A stretch of DNA of 55,098 nucleotides from Mycobacterium sp. (GTDB lineage Bacteria > Actinomycetota > Actinomycetes > Mycobacteriales > Mycobacteriaceae). The stretch spans positions 1 through 55,098 of the forward strand of contig JAHFVD010000050.1 of NCBI GenBank assembly GCA_023264735.1, written 5' to 3'. The translations under genes and the position numbers were made by a program. Each line of letters opens with the position of its first letter. Position 1 is the stretch's first letter. Shown one piece after another: positions 1 through 9,230 of this stretch. Below the pieces are notes generated by a model. That model saw nothing but the letters and a program-made list of their open reading frames with translations, was not told the DNA's origin and searched no databases.

Positions 1-1
1 G

Positions 2-75
2 CGCCCCCGGCAGGAATCGAACCTGCGACCTAGGGATTAGAAGGCCCTTGCTCTATCCGACTGAGCTACGGAGGC
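2..75 (-). tRNA. tRNA-Arg (anticodon TCT)
   Basis: Read on the minus strand this folds as a complete tRNA. The acceptor stem is GCCTCCG paired with CGGGGGC. It has a D arm with AGCTCAGTCGGATAGAGC, an anticodon loop CTTCTAA giving anticodon TCT, and a T arm GCAGG TTCGATT CCTGC. CCA is not encoded. It lies at the window edge and nothing else overlaps it. Confidence 0.95.
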
Positions 76-171
76 AGCGCGTGGATAGTCTAGCGGGGCT
101 GGTTTGCCAGAAGGGGCGCGTGTAGCTCTCTGTGAATTGGAATCTCGCTGAGCGCAGATCCACGCGTGCGT

Positions 172-582
172 TCAGTCAGTTCCGAACCGGGCCTGCAAAC
201 CCTTCTGTAGCCGCTGCACTTCCTTCAGCTTCTCCCTCAGTCGCAGCACCGGTTCGGGGGTCCGCTCGGCACCCCACCCGGCGTCGAGCCGGCTCGACCA
301 GCGGCGCTCAGCAACGAGGATCAGGTCCTCGAGGTCCTCGATCTCGGCCTGCATCAACTCGTTGAACAGCCTCGCCTGAGCTGCATCGTTGGGATGAAAT
401 CCATGCTCCGTCGACTTGCGCGGAAACCGCCGGCTCAGGGGCGCGGACGCGTGCGTGATGTACGTCGGCTCGGCGCGAGCGGTCAGGGCGCCGGCGGGGA
501 CGGGGTACGGCTCTTCGAGAAGCATCGTCAAATCATCGCTGGGAATCGCTTCGCGTTTCCTGGGAGTCAAGTTGGAAGACAA
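172..582 (-). CDS. Hypothetical protein, 136 residues, helical
   Basis: I do not recognise the family. The reading frame is open for 136 codons from a TTG start. An internal ATG at 525 would give a shorter form. The C-terminal two thirds is rich in Glu, Leu, Arg and Lys with a pattern suited to amphipathic helices or a short coiled coil (around FNELMQAEIEDLEDLI and the LREKLKEVQRLQ tract). There is no signal peptide or membrane segment. It lies alone between the tRNA-Arg and lipQ and is transcribed away from lipQ. Overlapping plus-strand frames look like shadows because their composition is arginine-rich and unstructured. Confidence 0.5.
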   Translation of the reverse strand: MSSNLTPRKREAIPSDDLTMLLEEPYPVPAGALTARAEPTYITHASAPLSRRFPRKSTEHGFHPNDAAQARLFNELMQAEIEDLEDLILVAERRWSSRLDAGWGAERTPEPVLRLREKLKEVQRLQKGLQARFGTD

Positions 583-700
583 CCCGACGCCACTGGATAT
601 TCACTTTGCCAGCGCTCTGACCGGCGCGGCTGAGCTATCTAGCTTCGCTCGCCAGTTATCTTGATCGCTGGCCTGCGGGGAATGGCCCTGCGCCAAAATA

Positions 701-723
701 GAACCTGAGAATTCCTCAGGTTC
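701..723. promoter_or_regulatory. Perfect inverted repeat upstream of lipQ
   Basis: GAACCTGAG and CTCAGGTTC are perfect 9-base arms around the 5-base spacer AATTC. The repeat sits about 90 bases before the chosen lipQ start, between two divergently read genes. Its size and symmetry fit a dimeric repressor operator. There is no T-run after it, so a terminator is less likely. The regulator is not known. Confidence 0.4.
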
Positions 724-812
724 GGCCAAAGTTGAGTTATGGTGTGACGACTGGCACACGCCCGGAAGTGGCAAAGGCGTTAGGCAAGCTAAGGACAAGG
801 GAGCCTTCAGCT

Positions 813-2021
813 ATGAGCAGCCCGATCGAGCAGGTCACCGCGCGCTGTGCGCAGGCGTTCCACACTGGTTCGCTACTGCTCCGCGGGTCGCCAGCGGCCG
901 CGGGATGGGTGCTCGGCTGGCTCTCGGCCGAATTCGCCCCGCACGTCCTCACCGGTCACGCGCTCTCTGTCGTTCCGTCGCCGCTGGAGAAGATCGCCTG
1001 CGCGCTGGCTGTCCAGAATGCCGACACCGTCCTCGATGCAGCTCTTGAAGGCACCTTCGGCAAGAACTACACCGACGCCGTGCGCCATCCGCTCGAGGAG
1101 TACGCCGCCCGTCGGCCGAACCTGGCCGGCGTCATCGCCGCCATGCGGCACCGGGGCCGGTACGCGAAGAAGACCACGAACATCTCGTACGGACCCGGCG
1201 GACGCAACCACCTGCTCGACATCTGGCGCCGCCCCGACCTGCCCGAGGGGTATCGCGCGCCGGTCCTGATTCATGTGCCTGGCGGTGCATGGTCGGTCAA
1301 TGACAAACGGGGCCAGGGCTATCCGCTGATGACTCGGATGTCCGAGCTGGGTTGGATCTGCGTCTCGATCAACTACAGTCGCAGCCCGCGCAACGCCTTC
1401 CCAAGCCACATCATCGACGTCAAACGCGCCATCGCCTGGGTCAGGGAGAACATCGCCGAATACGGGGGAGATCCCGAGTTCATCGCCATCACCGGCGGCT
1501 CGGCCGGCGGGCACCTGTCCTCACTCGCGGCGCTCACTGCGGGTGACCCCACGTTCCAGCCGGGCTTCGAAGGCGCGGACACCAGCGTGCAGGCCGCCGC
1601 GCCCTATTACGGCGTCTACGACCTCACCAGCTCCGACAGCATGCACCCGCTGATGATGCCGCTGCTCGAGCACGTCGTCATGCAGCGCCGCCTGGCCGAC
1701 GAGCCCGAGATGTACCGGAACGCCTCGCCCATGCATCGCATCCACCGCAACGCGCCGCCGTTTTTCGTGCTGCACGGTGAGAACGACGCCGTCATCCCGA
1801 GTTCGCAGGCGCGAGCGTTCACTGCCGCGCTGCGAAAGTCCGGCCCCCGCACTGTTTCTTACGCGGAACTGCCCAACGCGCACCACGCGTTCGACCACAT
1901 CGCGACCCTGCGCTGCCAGCTGGCGGCCGAGGCCGTCGCGAGCTTCCTCGGCATCGTCTATGGCCGGCACGTCGCCGCAGGAAAGCGCACCAGAAGGGTC
2001 GCGGTCAGCTCAGCGAGCTGA
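813..2021 (+). CDS. lipQ: LipQ-like alpha/beta-hydrolase carboxylesterase
   Basis: This 402-residue esterase belongs to the hormone-sensitive-lipase-like group. It shows an HVPGGAW oxyanion motif at residues 154-160, the nucleophile elbow GGSAGG with Ser230, an acid residue in HGENDAVIP and the final His in NAHHAFD. The start at 813 was chosen because AAGGGAG lies 9 bases upstream. A longer frame opens at 732 without a good ribosome site. It matches M. tuberculosis lipQ (Rv2485c) in size and in position beside the acyltransferase cluster. The substrate is unknown. Family members hydrolyse short- to medium-chain esters. Confidence 0.85.
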   Translation: MSSPIEQVTARCAQAFHTGSLLLRGSPAAAGWVLGWLSAEFAPHVLTGHALSVVPSPLEKIACALAVQNADTVLDAALEGTFGKNYTDAVRHPLEEYAARRPNLAGVIAAMRHRGRYAKKTTNISYGPGGRNHLLDIWRRPDLPEGYRAPVLIHVPGGAWSVNDKRGQGYPLMTRMSELGWICVSINYSRSPRNAFPSHIIDVKRAIAWVRENIAEYGGDPEFIAITGGSAGGHLSSLAALTAGDPTFQPGFEGADTSVQAAAPYYGVYDLTSSDSMHPLMMPLLEHVVMQRRLADEPEMYRNASPMHRIHRNAPPFFVLHGENDAVIPSSQARAFTAALRKSGPRTVSYAELPNAHHAFDHIATLRCQLAAEAVASFLGIVYGRHVAAGKRTRRVAVSSAS

Positions 2022-2022
2022 C
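2004..2022. terminator. Hairpin between convergent lipQ and SDR genes
   Basis: GTCAGCTC and GAGCTGAC form a perfect 8-bp stem with a 3-base loop. The lipQ stop codon lies inside the right arm and the SDR gene ends just beyond. The convergent placement suggests a bidirectional terminator. It lacks a clear U-tract, which is common in mycobacteria. Confidence 0.4.
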
Positions 2023-2024
2023 GC

Positions 2025-2669
2025 TCAGGCCACCGTCATCAGATAGTCCGCGCCACCGAGATAGACGATGGTGGACGGGCTCGGGGTGACCGCGGCGTTG
2101 ACGATCGCGGTCGCGAACTCTTCGACCGGGGCGATGATGGTCTCGTCGCCGGACACCACCGTCACGTGGATTCCCGCGTGGTCGAGCTCCGAACGCATTG
2201 TGTAGAGCGCGGTTTCGCCTGCCCGCTTGCTGGCGGCGACTCCCGAATATCCCTTCGGCACAGCCTTGTTCGGGTAGAAGTGCGCCTGGTGGCTGGTGAC
2301 GTAGACGATCCGGGCGCCAACCGGCATCAGCGGCATGGCCAGCGACGCGAGTTGGCGCTGGGCATCGCGATTGCGCCGCATCTCGAGGCCGCCTGACGCG
2401 TTGAGGATCAACGCGTCCAGCCTTCCGAAATGAGTCGTGATGTATTGCATCATCGCCGCGACCTCAACATCGTCGGAGATGTCGGCCGCCAGAGCCGTCG
2501 CGCTGCCGCCGGCACTGCGGATCGCCTCGACGACCGCGTTCGCCCGGTTCACCTTCTCGCGGTAGTTCACGATGACGTGGGTATCGGGGGATGCGAGCTG
2601 GCGCGCGACCTCGGCTCCGATGCCTCTCGATGCGCCCGTGATCAAGACGACGCGTGCAGGTTGCTGCAT
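2025..2669 (-). CDS. Short-chain dehydrogenase/reductase, atypical active site
   Basis: The 214-residue protein has a Rossmann fold: TGASRGIG at residues 11-18 binds NAD(P), and an NASGG motif follows the fourth strand. The classical YxxxK is not present. The tyrosine in GYSGVAASKR lies seven residues before the lysine, and Val occupies the usual Tyr position. A Ser is present in YVTSHQAHF. I recall related actinobacterial SDRs with a Tyr spaced the same way, so this may be a subfamily trait and not decay. It is convergent with lipQ. The substrate cannot be told. Confidence 0.8.
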   Translation of the reverse strand: MQQPARVVLITGASRGIGAEVARQLASPDTHVIVNYREKVNRANAVVEAIRSAGGSATALAADISDDVEVAAMMQYITTHFGRLDALILNASGGLEMRRNRDAQRQLASLAMPLMPVGARIVYVTSHQAHFYPNKAVPKGYSGVAASKRAGETALYTMRSELDHAGIHVTVVSGDETIIAPVEEFATAIVNAAVTPSPSTIVYLGGADYLMTVA

Positions 2670-2765
2670 GGCGGGTTCCTTCCGTTGCTGCGGCGAAGCC
2701 CACGCTACACGAACTCTAAGAAAAATAAGGTAAACATAAGATAACGCTAAGCGATGGCAGGCCCC

Positions 2766-3065
2766 TCAGATCGGCGAGCTGACGTCCTGCGGCCGCAGCA
2801 GCGGCAGCACCACTGCGATGACGACCAGCCAGCCCAGCGTCGCCACGGGAATCGCCCACATCCGCCGCGCTGCCAGCGCGAGCTGGCAGCGATCGGTCGC
2901 GCCGGCGAATGTCGCCTGCGCCAGGTCCGCGCTAAAACCGCTGCCGCACTTGACTTGTACGCCCCACGGGTCGAATTCGGGTAGGTAAACCGGCCAACGC
3001 AGCGCGAGCAGGCCGACCGTCAGCAGCACCACCGCGACGGCGCCCGCGACGATGCGCCGGGTCAT
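2766..3065 (-). CDS. Small two-helix membrane protein
   Basis: The protein is 99 residues. A membrane helix lies near the N-terminus (around VAVVLLTVGLLAL) and a second near the C-terminus (around VATLGWLVVIAVVLPLL). The loop between them carries two cysteines (VKCGSG and DRCQLAL) and would be external if the N-terminus is inside. ATG at 3065 was chosen because it overlaps the stop of the upstream gene by one base (TGATG), which indicates translational coupling. A longer frame opens to 3323 but runs antiparallel through the coding part of the upstream gene. I do not recognise the family. Confidence 0.7.
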   Translation of the reverse strand: MTRRIVAGAVAVVLLTVGLLALRWPVYLPEFDPWGVQVKCGSGFSADLAQATFAGATDRCQLALAARRMWAIPVATLGWLVVIAVVLPLLRPQDVSSPI

Positions 3066-3292
3066 CACGTCATGCAGACATTCGCGAACAGCAGCACCGG
3101 CCACGACGCGATGGACCCGAGGAACGACACGGCCAGATCGACACCGTGCAGCTGCTGCAGGTGCTCGGTGTGGGTCGACGACCACACCAGGCCGACCGCG
3201 AGATAGGGGATGCCGAGCAGCAACCCGATCCCGATCAGTTCGGCGATGGTCAGCTTGTAATTGAGTATCTGCCGAAGCTTCGTCAGCAGCAT
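3065..3292 (-). CDS. Small membrane protein, paralogue of the 3395-3655 product
   Basis: The protein is 75 residues with an N-terminal amphipathic stretch (LRQILNYKLTIAELIGIG) and two hydrophobic helices. The core LNYKLTIAELI...GIPYLAVGLVWSS closely matches the divergently transcribed neighbour, so the pair arose by duplication. It is the first gene of a two-gene unit with the 2766-3065 gene. The function is unknown. Confidence 0.7.
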   Translation of the reverse strand: MLLTKLRQILNYKLTIAELIGIGLLLGIPYLAVGLVWSSTHTEHLQQLHGVDLAVSFLGSIASWPVLLFANVCMT

Positions 3293-3394
3293 TGAGGTCC
3301 CCTTCCGCCCCAGGTGAGCCCAATCGTAATCAGTACGGCCACCAACGAAAGCAATTTGTGAGAACCTGGGTTTTCAGACTCGGGGAGGGGCCTG

Positions 3395-3655
3395 ATGGTC
3401 GATTTGATGACGAGAGTCCGCCGAGTGCTGAACTACAAAGTCAGCATCGAAGCGCTGATCGAGGTGGCGATGTGGCTGGCGGTGCCGCATCTGATCATCG
3501 GGCTGACGTGGGCCTTCTTCCATCCTGACGCGGTGCTGCAACTGGAGGTCCAGCTCGACCGGATCCTGCCCGCCGGTGCGGACGTCGGCGCCTACGTGAT
3601 CGCCGCCCTGTTGTGGCCGGCGCTCTTGGTGCTGCCGCCGCTGTGCGTGGCTTAG
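3395..3655 (+). CDS. Small membrane protein, paralogue of the 3065-3292 product
   Basis: The protein is 86 residues: MVDLMTRVRRVLNYKV, then a first helix around EVAMWLAVPHLIIGLTWAFF and a second around GAYVIAALLWPALLVLPP. Residues 5-45 align with the neighbour on the other strand (LNYK, then a helix containing P-[YH]-L-x-x-GL-x-W). A GGGGAGG ribosome site precedes the ATG at 3395. It lies upstream of the acyltransferase operon but is separated by about 140 bases. The function is unknown. Confidence 0.7.
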   Translation: MVDLMTRVRRVLNYKVSIEALIEVAMWLAVPHLIIGLTWAFFHPDAVLQLEVQLDRILPAGADVGAYVIAALLWPALLVLPPLCVA

Positions 3656-3796
3656 CCGAACTCGGCTGAACTCTTCGTCTTCTCGCGGGCGCCGCTGAAG
3701 GCTTGCGGCGGAATCGATTGCCGCGTCAGGCCAGACATGCCAAGCCGTCTCACAATCGAGGCCCGCCACCGTTGCGTGCCGACTAGCGTGGTCGGG

Positions 3797-5263
3797 GTGA
3801 GCGGACCCGTTGACGAACTCGGCGCCCTGGACATGCTGCTGCATCGCGGGGAGGCCAATCCGAGGACTCGGTCGGGCATCATGGCCCTGGAGATTCTCGA
3901 TCGCACACCGGATTGGAATCGGTTCCGGACGGGTTTCGAGAACGCGTCGCGCAAGGTGCTCCGGTTGCGTCAACGGGTCGTCGTGCCGACCCTGCCGACG
4001 GCGGCGCCCCGCTGGGTGGTGGACCCCGACTTCAACCTCGACTTCCACGTCCGTCGCGTGCGCGTCCCCGAGCCCGGCACCCTGCGCGAGGTCCTCGATC
4101 TGGCCGAAGTGAGCCTGCAGTCGCCGCTGGACATCTCGCGACCGCTGTGGACGGCCACCCTCGTGGAAGGCCTGGAAGGCGGTAAGGCCGCCACCCTGCT
4201 GCACCTGAGCCACGCGGTCACCGACGGTGTCGGCGCGACCGCGATGTTCGCCGAGATCTACGACCTGGAACGCGAACCAGCCCCCCGGCCCGCGCCGCCG
4301 ATGCCGGTGCCGCAGGACCTCACGCCCAACGACCTGATGCGCGAAGGGTTCAACCAACTGCCCGGCGCGATCGTCAGCGGGTTGTTCGGCGCCGTCTCGG
4401 GCGGAATCTCGGTGATCGGGCGCGTGGTACGCAACCCGGGAACGGCCGTGTTGGACGCCGTCGACTACGCCCGCTCCGGACGCCGCGTCGTTGGCCGCGC
4501 CGCCGAACCGTCCCCGCTGCTGCGGCGCCGCAGCCTGTCCTCGCGAAGTGAAGCCATCGAGATGAAGCTGACCGACTTACGGTCGGCCGCACACGCCGCC
4601 GGCGGCTCGATCAACGACGCCTACCTGGCCGGGTTGTGCGGGGCGCTACGGCGCTACCACGAGGCGCTCGGCGTGCCGATCAACAGCCTGCCGATGGCGG
4701 TGCCGGTGAGCCTGCGCGCCGAGGCGGACCCGGCCGGAGGCAACCGGTTCGCCGGGGTCAACCTCGCCGCGCCGATCGCTGTCGCGGACGCGGGCGTGCG
4801 CATCCAGAAGATCCGCAAGCAGATGACCTCACGGCGCGAGGAGGCGGCCATCGATTTGATGGGCGCCATCGCGCCGGTGGTCGGACTGTTGCCCGATGCC
4901 GTGCTCGAGGCGATGACCGGGTCGGTCATCGCTTCGGATGTGCAGGCCAGCAATGTGCCCGTCTATGCCGGTGATACGTACATCGCCGGGGCTAAAGTGT
5001 TGCGGCAGTTCGGAATCGGCCCGCTTCCAGGGGTGGCGATGATGGTCGTGCTGGTGTCTCGCGGCGGCTTCGCGACGGTGACCGCCCGCTACGACCGCGC
5101 ATCGATCACCGACGAGGACCTGTTCGCGCAATGCCTGCGTGAGGGTTTCGACGAGGTGCTGGCGCTGGCCGGAGATCCGCCGCCGCGCGTGGTGCCCTCG
5201 TCGTTCCCCGACCAGGTCGACAACTCCGCCCAACCCTCCACGAACGGATCGGTGTCCTTCTGA
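3797..5263 (+). CDS. WS/DGAT-family acyltransferase (Rv2484c-like)
   Basis: This 488-residue protein belongs to the wax ester synthase/diacylglycerol acyltransferase family, which moves an acyl group from acyl-CoA to diacylglycerol or an alcohol. The family HHxxxDG motif appears near residue 138 as SHAVTDG. The second, catalytic His is kept but the first His is Ser. Later family features include the NDAYLAG stretch and PLPGVAMMVV near the C-terminus. The GTG at 3797 was chosen because the family begins near this point. An ATG at 3737 adds 20 residues with no family likeness. The stop overlaps the start of plsC by one base, so the two are coupled. Confidence 0.85.
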   Translation: MSGPVDELGALDMLLHRGEANPRTRSGIMALEILDRTPDWNRFRTGFENASRKVLRLRQRVVVPTLPTAAPRWVVDPDFNLDFHVRRVRVPEPGTLREVLDLAEVSLQSPLDISRPLWTATLVEGLEGGKAATLLHLSHAVTDGVGATAMFAEIYDLEREPAPRPAPPMPVPQDLTPNDLMREGFNQLPGAIVSGLFGAVSGGISVIGRVVRNPGTAVLDAVDYARSGRRVVGRAAEPSPLLRRRSLSSRSEAIEMKLTDLRSAAHAAGGSINDAYLAGLCGALRRYHEALGVPINSLPMAVPVSLRAEADPAGGNRFAGVNLAAPIAVADAGVRIQKIRKQMTSRREEAAIDLMGAIAPVVGLLPDAVLEAMTGSVIASDVQASNVPVYAGDTYIAGAKVLRQFGIGPLPGVAMMVVLVSRGGFATVTARYDRASITDEDLFAQCLREGFDEVLALAGDPPPRVVPSSFPDQVDNSAQPSTNGSVSF

Positions 5264-6882
5264 TGAGCGACATCCAGATGCGGCTGCCCGGGTCGGTCGC
5301 CGAGGTGATGGCCAGCCCGGAGGGGCCGCAGATCGGAGCGTTCTTCGATCTGGACGGCACGCTGGTGGCCGGGTTCACCGCCGTCATCCTCACCCAGGAA
5401 CGCTTCCGCAGCCGCGACATGGGCATCGGTGAGCTGATCACGATGATCGCCGCCGGCCTCAACCATCAGCTCGGCCGGCTGGAGTTCGAGGAGCTGATCA
5501 CCAAGGCGTCACAGGCTTTGCGTGGACGGGCGATGAGCGATCTGCACGAGATCGGCGAGCGGATGTTCGTGCAGAAGATCGAAAACCGGATCTATCCGGA
5601 GATGCGCGAGCTGGTGCATGCGCACATGGAGCGCGGGCACACCGTGGTGCTCAGCTCGTCGGCGCTGACCATTCAGGTCGAACCGGTGGCCCAGTTCCTG
5701 GGGATCAAGAACACCTTGACCAACCGGTTCGAGGTCGATGGCAACGACGTGCTGACCGGCGACGTGATCCGGCCCATCCTGTGGGGTCCGGGCAAGGCCA
5801 ACGCCGTGCAGAAGTTTGCCGCCGACAACGACATTGACCTCAAAGGCTCCTATTTCTACGCCGACGGCGACGAGGACGTCGCACTGATGTATTTGGTCGG
5901 CAATCCGCGGCCCACCAACCCCGAGGGCAAGATGGCCGCGGTAGCCCGCCGGCGCGGCTGGCCGATCCTGCAATTCCACAGCCGCGGCGGCGGCGGTGTG
6001 ATGGGTCAGGTCCGCACCCTGCTCGGTGTCGGCGCGTTGGTGCCGGCCGCGACCGGCGCGATCTGGTGGGGGGCGTTGACCCGGAGCCGTCGGCGCGGGC
6101 TGAACTTCTTCACCACCGCATTCCCGAATCTGCTGCTGGCCGTAAACGGCGTGCGGCTCAACGTGCTTGGCCGAGAGAACCTCACAAAGCAACGCCCCGC
6201 GGTGTTCATCTTCAACCACCGCAATAACGCCGACCCCGTCATCACGGCGTCCCTACTCCGGGACAACTGGACCGGTGTCGGCAAGAAGGAACTGCAGAGC
6301 GACCCCGTCGTCGGCACGCTGGGCAAGCTCGTCGACACCGTGTTCATCGACCGTGACGACCCCAAGGCCGCCGTCGAAACCATGCGTCAGGTCGAGGAGA
6401 TGGTGGCCAAGGGCCTGTCGATCATGATCGCGCCTGAAGGCACCCGGCTGGACACCAGGACCGTCGGCCCGTTCAAGAAGGGGCCGTTCCGGTTGGCGAT
6501 GGCAGCCGGTGTTCCGTTGGTCCCGATCGTGATCCGCAACGCCGAGGTGATCGCCTCCCGCGACTCCTCCACCATGAACCCCGGCGAGGTGGATATCGTT
6601 GTCTATCCGCCGCTTTCGGTCGCGGACTGGACGCTCGACGATCTCTCGGAACGCATCGACGAGGTTCGCCAGCTGTATCTGGACACGCTCAAGGACTGGC
6701 CGGAAGACAAGGTGCCGGTGCATCCGATCTACAAGAAGGCGCCCGCGAAGAAGGCCGCCAAAAAGGCGCCCGCCAAAAAGGCGCCCGCCAAAAAGGCGCC
6801 CGCCAAGAAGGCGGCGGCCAAGAAAGCTCCCGCCGCAAAGGCTCCCGCTGCAAAGTCGCCGAATGCCAAGGGCCGCAAATGA
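5263..6882 (+). CDS. plsC: HAD-phosphatase/PlsC acyltransferase fusion (Rv2483c-like)
   Basis: This 539-residue two-domain protein starts with a HAD-IB hydrolase domain (FFDLDGTLV with Asp29 and Asp31, a later ADGDED motif). After a linker helix comes a 1-acylglycerol-3-phosphate acyltransferase domain with NHRNNAD (His about 318, Asp about 323) and an APEGTR motif. It should acylate lysophosphatidate to phosphatidate. What the HAD domain does is not settled. The last 55 residues are a Lys/Ala/Pro repeat with an overall strong positive charge, which may bind acidic lipid or nucleic acid. Both ends overlap neighbours (1 base with the WS/DGAT gene, ATGA with plsB2), so it is one operon. Confidence 0.9.
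   Translation: MSDIQMRLPGSVAEVMASPEGPQIGAFFDLDGTLVAGFTAVILTQERFRSRDMGIGELITMIAAGLNHQLGRLEFEELITKASQALRGRAMSDLHEIGERMFVQKIENRIYPEMRELVHAHMERGHTVVLSSSALTIQVEPVAQFLGIKNTLTNRFEVDGNDVLTGDVIRPILWGPGKANAVQKFAADNDIDLKGSYFYADGDEDVALMYLVGNPRPTNPEGKMAAVARRRGWPILQFHSRGGGGVMGQVRTLLGVGALVPAATGAIWWGALTRSRRRGLNFFTTAFPNLLLAVNGVRLNVLGRENLTKQRPAVFIFNHRNNADPVITASLLRDNWTGVGKKELQSDPVVGTLGKLVDTVFIDRDDPKAAVETMRQVEEMVAKGLSIMIAPEGTRLDTRTVGPFKKGPFRLAMAAGVPLVPIVIRNAEVIASRDSSTMNPGEVDIVVYPPLSVADWTLDDLSERIDEVRQLYLDTLKDWPEDKVPVHPIYKKAPAKKAAKKAPAKKAPAKKAPAKKAAAKKAPAAKAPAAKSPNAKGRK
6736..6850 (+). repeat. 15-base tandem repeat encoding the Lys/Ala tail of PlsC
   Basis: Imperfect tandem copies of GCGCCCGCCAAAAAG encode Ala-Pro-Ala-Lys-Lys units. 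Three neighbouring copies are identical, so unit number may vary between strains by slippage. Confidence 0.85.
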
Positions 6883-9215
6883 CCCGTTCTGACCACCTGG
6901 CCGACTTCAGCACCACCGACGATGCGCTGGTGCTGGCGTCGGTGTCGTCCAAGGCTGAATTCGAACTGCTCAACGACTGGTTGCACGCACAGCGCAGGGC
7001 GCACCCCGACACCAGGGTCGAGGTGCTGCGCCTGCCCGCCGGTGATCCGCCGCCCGGCGTGGTGGCTTCGCTCGTCGAGGAGCTCTCCGGCGGCGAGGAC
7101 CGCCTGGTGGTCCCGGTGCGGGTGTTCTGGGTTCCCGGCGGCTTGCCCACCCGGGTCAAGATCGTCGGCCTGCTGTCCGGGCGCGACACGTACCGGCCGC
7201 CGCAAGTGTTGCAGCGCAACATCCTTCGTAAGGATCCGTCCCGAGCCCGCATCGTCGCCGGCGAACCGGCGAAGGTGTCAGAACTGCGCCAGCTGTGGCA
7301 GGAGCACACCGTTGGCGACAGCCCGCGCGACTTCGCCCGCTTCGTGCTGCGCCGAGCGGCCCTGGCGGTCGAGCGGATGGAACTACGCCTGCTTGGACCG
7401 GAATACAAGTCGCCGCAACTGATCACCGACGAGCTGATGTCCTCCACGCGTTTCATGGAGGGCCTGGAGCAGATCCCGGGGGCCACGCCGGCCAAGGCAG
7501 AGGAGATGCTCAACGAGCTGGCCACCGGGTGGAGCCGGTTCTCCGTCGACCTGATCCCCAACCTCGGGCGTGCCATCTTCAGCCGGGGATTCGATCCCCG
7601 AATCGACTACGACACCATGGAAATCGAGTCCATGCGCCGCGGTCTTGAAGACCACCCGGCGGTTCTGTTGTGGTCGCACCGGTCCTACCTCGACGGCGTC
7701 ATCGTCCCGGTCGCCATGCAGGAGAACAAGTTACCGCCGGCGCACACGTTCGCCGGGATCAACCTGTCTTTCGGGTTCATGGGACCGCTGATGCGGCGCT
7801 CGGGTGTCATCTTCCTGCGCCGTAAGCTCGACGATCCGCTGTACAAATACGTGCTGCGCCAGTTCGTCGGGTTCATCGTGCAGAAGCGCTTCAATCTCAG
7901 CTGGTCGATCGAGGGCACCCGGTCGCGCACCGGAAAGATGTTGCCGCCCAAGCTCGGTCTGCTCGCCTACGTGGCCGACGCCTATCTAGACGGCCGCAGC
8001 GAGGACATCCTGCTGCAGCCGGTATCGATCAGTTTCGACCAGCTGCACGAAACCACCGAATACGCCAACTATGCCCGCGGCGGGGAGAAAACGCCGGAGA
8101 GCGCGGAGTGGCTGTTCAATTTCATCAAGGCGCAGGGCGAGCGCAACTACGGCAAGATCTACGTCCGTTTCCCCGAGGCGGTGTCGATGCGCCAATACCT
8201 CGGCGAGCCGGGTGGCGATGTCGCGACCGATGAGGCCGCCAAACGTCTAGCCATGCAGAAGATGGCGTTCGAGGTGGCGTGGCGGATCCTGCGGGTGACA
8301 CCGATCAACGCCACCGGGCTGGTGTCGGCGTTGCTGCTCGCCACTCGCGGTCGTGCGCTGACGCTGAGCCAGCTGCACCACACACTGCAGGACTCGCTGG
8401 ATTACCTTGAACGCAAGCAGAATCCGATCACCAACAGCGCCCTGCGGCTGCGCACCCCCGAAGGGGTGCGGGCCGCGGTCGACGCCATGTCCAATGGCCA
8501 CCCGGTCACTCGAGTGGACGGCGGCCACGAGCCGGTGTGGCGGATCGCCCCAGAGCACGAACACGAGGCGGCCTTCTACCGCAACACGCTGATCCACGCG
8601 TTCCTGGAAACCGCGATCGCCGAACTGGCACTGGCCCATGCCGGCCGTGCACCCGACGGTGACCGGGTGGCGGTGTTCTGGGATCAGGCGATGCGGTTGC
8701 GCGATCTGCTGAAGTTCGATTTCTACTTCGCCGATTCCGCGGCCTTCCGCGAGCACCTCGCCGAAGAGCTGTCATGGCAAGATGATTGGGAGATCCACGT
8801 CGCCGCCGGTGGTGACGCGGTGGATAACCTGTTGCGCCGCAAGCACCCGCTGATGTCGCACGCCATGCTGCGCCCGTTCATCGAGGCCTACGAGATCGTC
8901 GCCGACGTGCTGTGTGACGCACCGACCGACATCGAGGAGAAGGAACTGACCAGGCGGGCGCTGGGCGTGGGCGCCCAGTACGCGGCGCAGGGCAGGATCC
9001 GCAGCAACGAGTCGGTGTCGGCGTTGCTGTTCGCGACCGCGCGGCAGGTGGCCGCCGACCAGCACCTGCTGGAAGCCGCCCCGGATCTGCGGCAGCGTCG
9101 GGAGGCTTTCCTGCACGAGTTGCGCGGCATCCTGAAGGACATGATCCGCATCGGCGGGCTGTCCGCCGAGCAGTTCGTTGCCCGCGAGCTGAAATTACGT
9201 GAGAAGGACGCCTGA
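6879..9215 (+). CDS. plsB2: Glycerol-3-phosphate acyltransferase
   Basis: This 778-residue protein matches the length and position of M. tuberculosis plsB2 (Rv2482c). It makes 1-acylglycerol-3-phosphate from glycerol-3-phosphate and an acyl donor, the first step of phospholipid and triacylglycerol synthesis, at the inner face of the membrane. The acyltransferase HxxxxD motif is SHRSYLD near residue 266. Further blocks include [20 protein letters not shown] and [11 protein letters not shown] for glycerol-phosphate binding. A long helical C-terminal region follows. It overlaps plsC by four bases (ATGA). Together with plsC and the WS/DGAT gene it forms a consecutive acylation pathway in one transcript. 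Confidence 0.93.
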   Translation: MTRSDHLADFSTTDDALVLASVSSKAEFELLNDWLHAQRRAHPDTRVEVLRLPAGDPPPGVVASLVEELSGGEDRLVVPVRVFWVPGGLPTRVKIVGLLSGRDTYRPPQVLQRNILRKDPSRARIVAGEPAKVSELRQLWQEHTVGDSPRDFARFVLRRAALAVERMELRLLGPEYKSPQLITDELMSSTRFMEGLEQIPGATPAKAEEMLNELATGWSRFSVDLIPNLGRAIFSRGFDPRIDYDTMEIESMRRGLEDHPAVLLWSHRSYLDGVIVPVAMQENKLPPAHTFAGINLSFGFMGPLMRRSGVIFLRRKLDDPLYKYVLRQFVGFIVQKRFNLSWSIEGTRSRTGKMLPPKLGLLAYVADAYLDGRSEDILLQPVSISFDQLHETTEYANYARGGEKTPESAEWLFNFIKAQGERNYGKIYVRFPEAVSMRQYLGEPGGDVATDEAAKRLAMQKMAFEVAWRILRVTPINATGLVSALLLATRGRALTLSQLHHTLQDSLDYLERKQNPITNSALRLRTPEGVRAAVDAMSNGHPVTRVDGGHEPVWRIAPEHEHEAAFYRNTLIHAFLETAIAELALAHAGRAPDGDRVAVFWDQAMRLRDLLKFDFYFADSAAFREHLAEELSWQDDWEIHVAAGGDAVDNLLRRKHPLMSHAMLRPFIEAYEIVADVLCDAPTDIEEKELTRRALGVGAQYAAQGRIRSNESVSALLFATARQVAADQHLLEAAPDLRQRREAFLHELRGILKDMIRIGGLSAEQFVARELKLREKDA

Positions 9216-9230
9216 ACTTACGCTGAAGCC

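Noticed and set aside
3374..4357. Minus-strand open frame across the WS/DGAT start
   Set aside because: It overlaps the conserved acyltransferase region antisense and is rich in His, Gln and Arg without structure.
6736..6850. Regular repeats considered as CRISPR
   Set aside because: The units are 15-base, in frame and coding for Lys/Ala. There are no spacers and no cas genes. No CRISPR array was seen anywhere in the window.
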